From Acidobacteriota bacterium (GTDB lineage Bacteria; Acidobacteriota; Holophagae; Thermotomaculales; Thermotomaculaceae): a stretch of DNA of 6,159 nt. The translations under genes and the position numbers were made by a program. The stretch is from NCBI GenBank assembly GCA_027038695.1, contig JALWHA010000358.1, forward strand, positions 1-6,159, written 5' to 3'. Below the pieces are notes generated by a model that worked only from the letters and a program-made list of their open reading frames with translations, did no database searches and was not told the origin of the DNA. The stretch's first letter is position 1, and every line of letters begins with the position of its first letter. This document shows, one piece after another, positions 6,158 to 6,159 of the stretch.

Positions 6158-6159
6158 AA

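Noticed and set aside
1..6159. Search for CRISPR repeats, tRNA or rRNA genes, IS ends, or riboswitch-like leaders
   Set aside because: No regularly spaced repeats, cloverleaf, transposase-like frame or long structured leader was seen; nearly the whole window is coding.

Overview
The window is AT-rich (clearly below 45% GC by eye) bacterial chromosome, densely packed. Genes overlap or abut, several start with GTG or TTG behind good Shine-Dalgarno sequences, arginine is mostly AGA/AGG, and the proteins are rich in Lys, Glu, Ile and Phe. Together with a CmoB-type tRNA-modification enzyme, this suggests a Gram-negative, perhaps thermophilic, low-GC lineage. I cannot name the species or phylum, and no tRNA, rRNA, IS element, CRISPR array or integration site is visible.

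Layout. A plus-strand run covers 1-1672: the 3' end of an unrecognised gene (3-218), signal peptidase I lepB (199-735) and tRNA carboxymethyluridine synthase cmoB (671-1672). The three overlap, with an unusually long 65-bp lepB/cmoB overlap, so they are probably co-transcribed. A 127-bp convergent intergenic stretch (1673-1799) holds T-tracts and weak hairpins. A minus-strand run occupies 5053 down to 1800, transcribed as glycosyltransferase, SAM-dependent methyltransferase, phosphatidylglycerophosphate synthase pgsA, then a GufA-like ZIP metal transporter. Spacing is very tight (14-bp overlap, 8-bp overlap or 7-bp gap, 0-bp gap). Upstream of it is a 156-bp gap (5054-5209) with only weak signals. 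Then comes the C-terminal part of a minus-strand AAA-ATPase-like/PD-(D/E)XK nuclease-fold protein (5210 to the right edge), whose reading frame runs out of the window.

How the genes work together. LepB, PgsA and the ZIP carrier are envelope proteins. The glycosyltransferase and methyltransferase pair look like glycan or surface-polymer modification enzymes that share a transcript with phospholipid synthesis. CmoB is a translation-fidelity enzyme that needs CmoA, which is not in this window. I see no convincing new system. The points most worth a second look are the true extent of the nuclease-fold gene, the nested lepB/cmoB coding, and a possible internal (even leaderless) promoter for pgsA.
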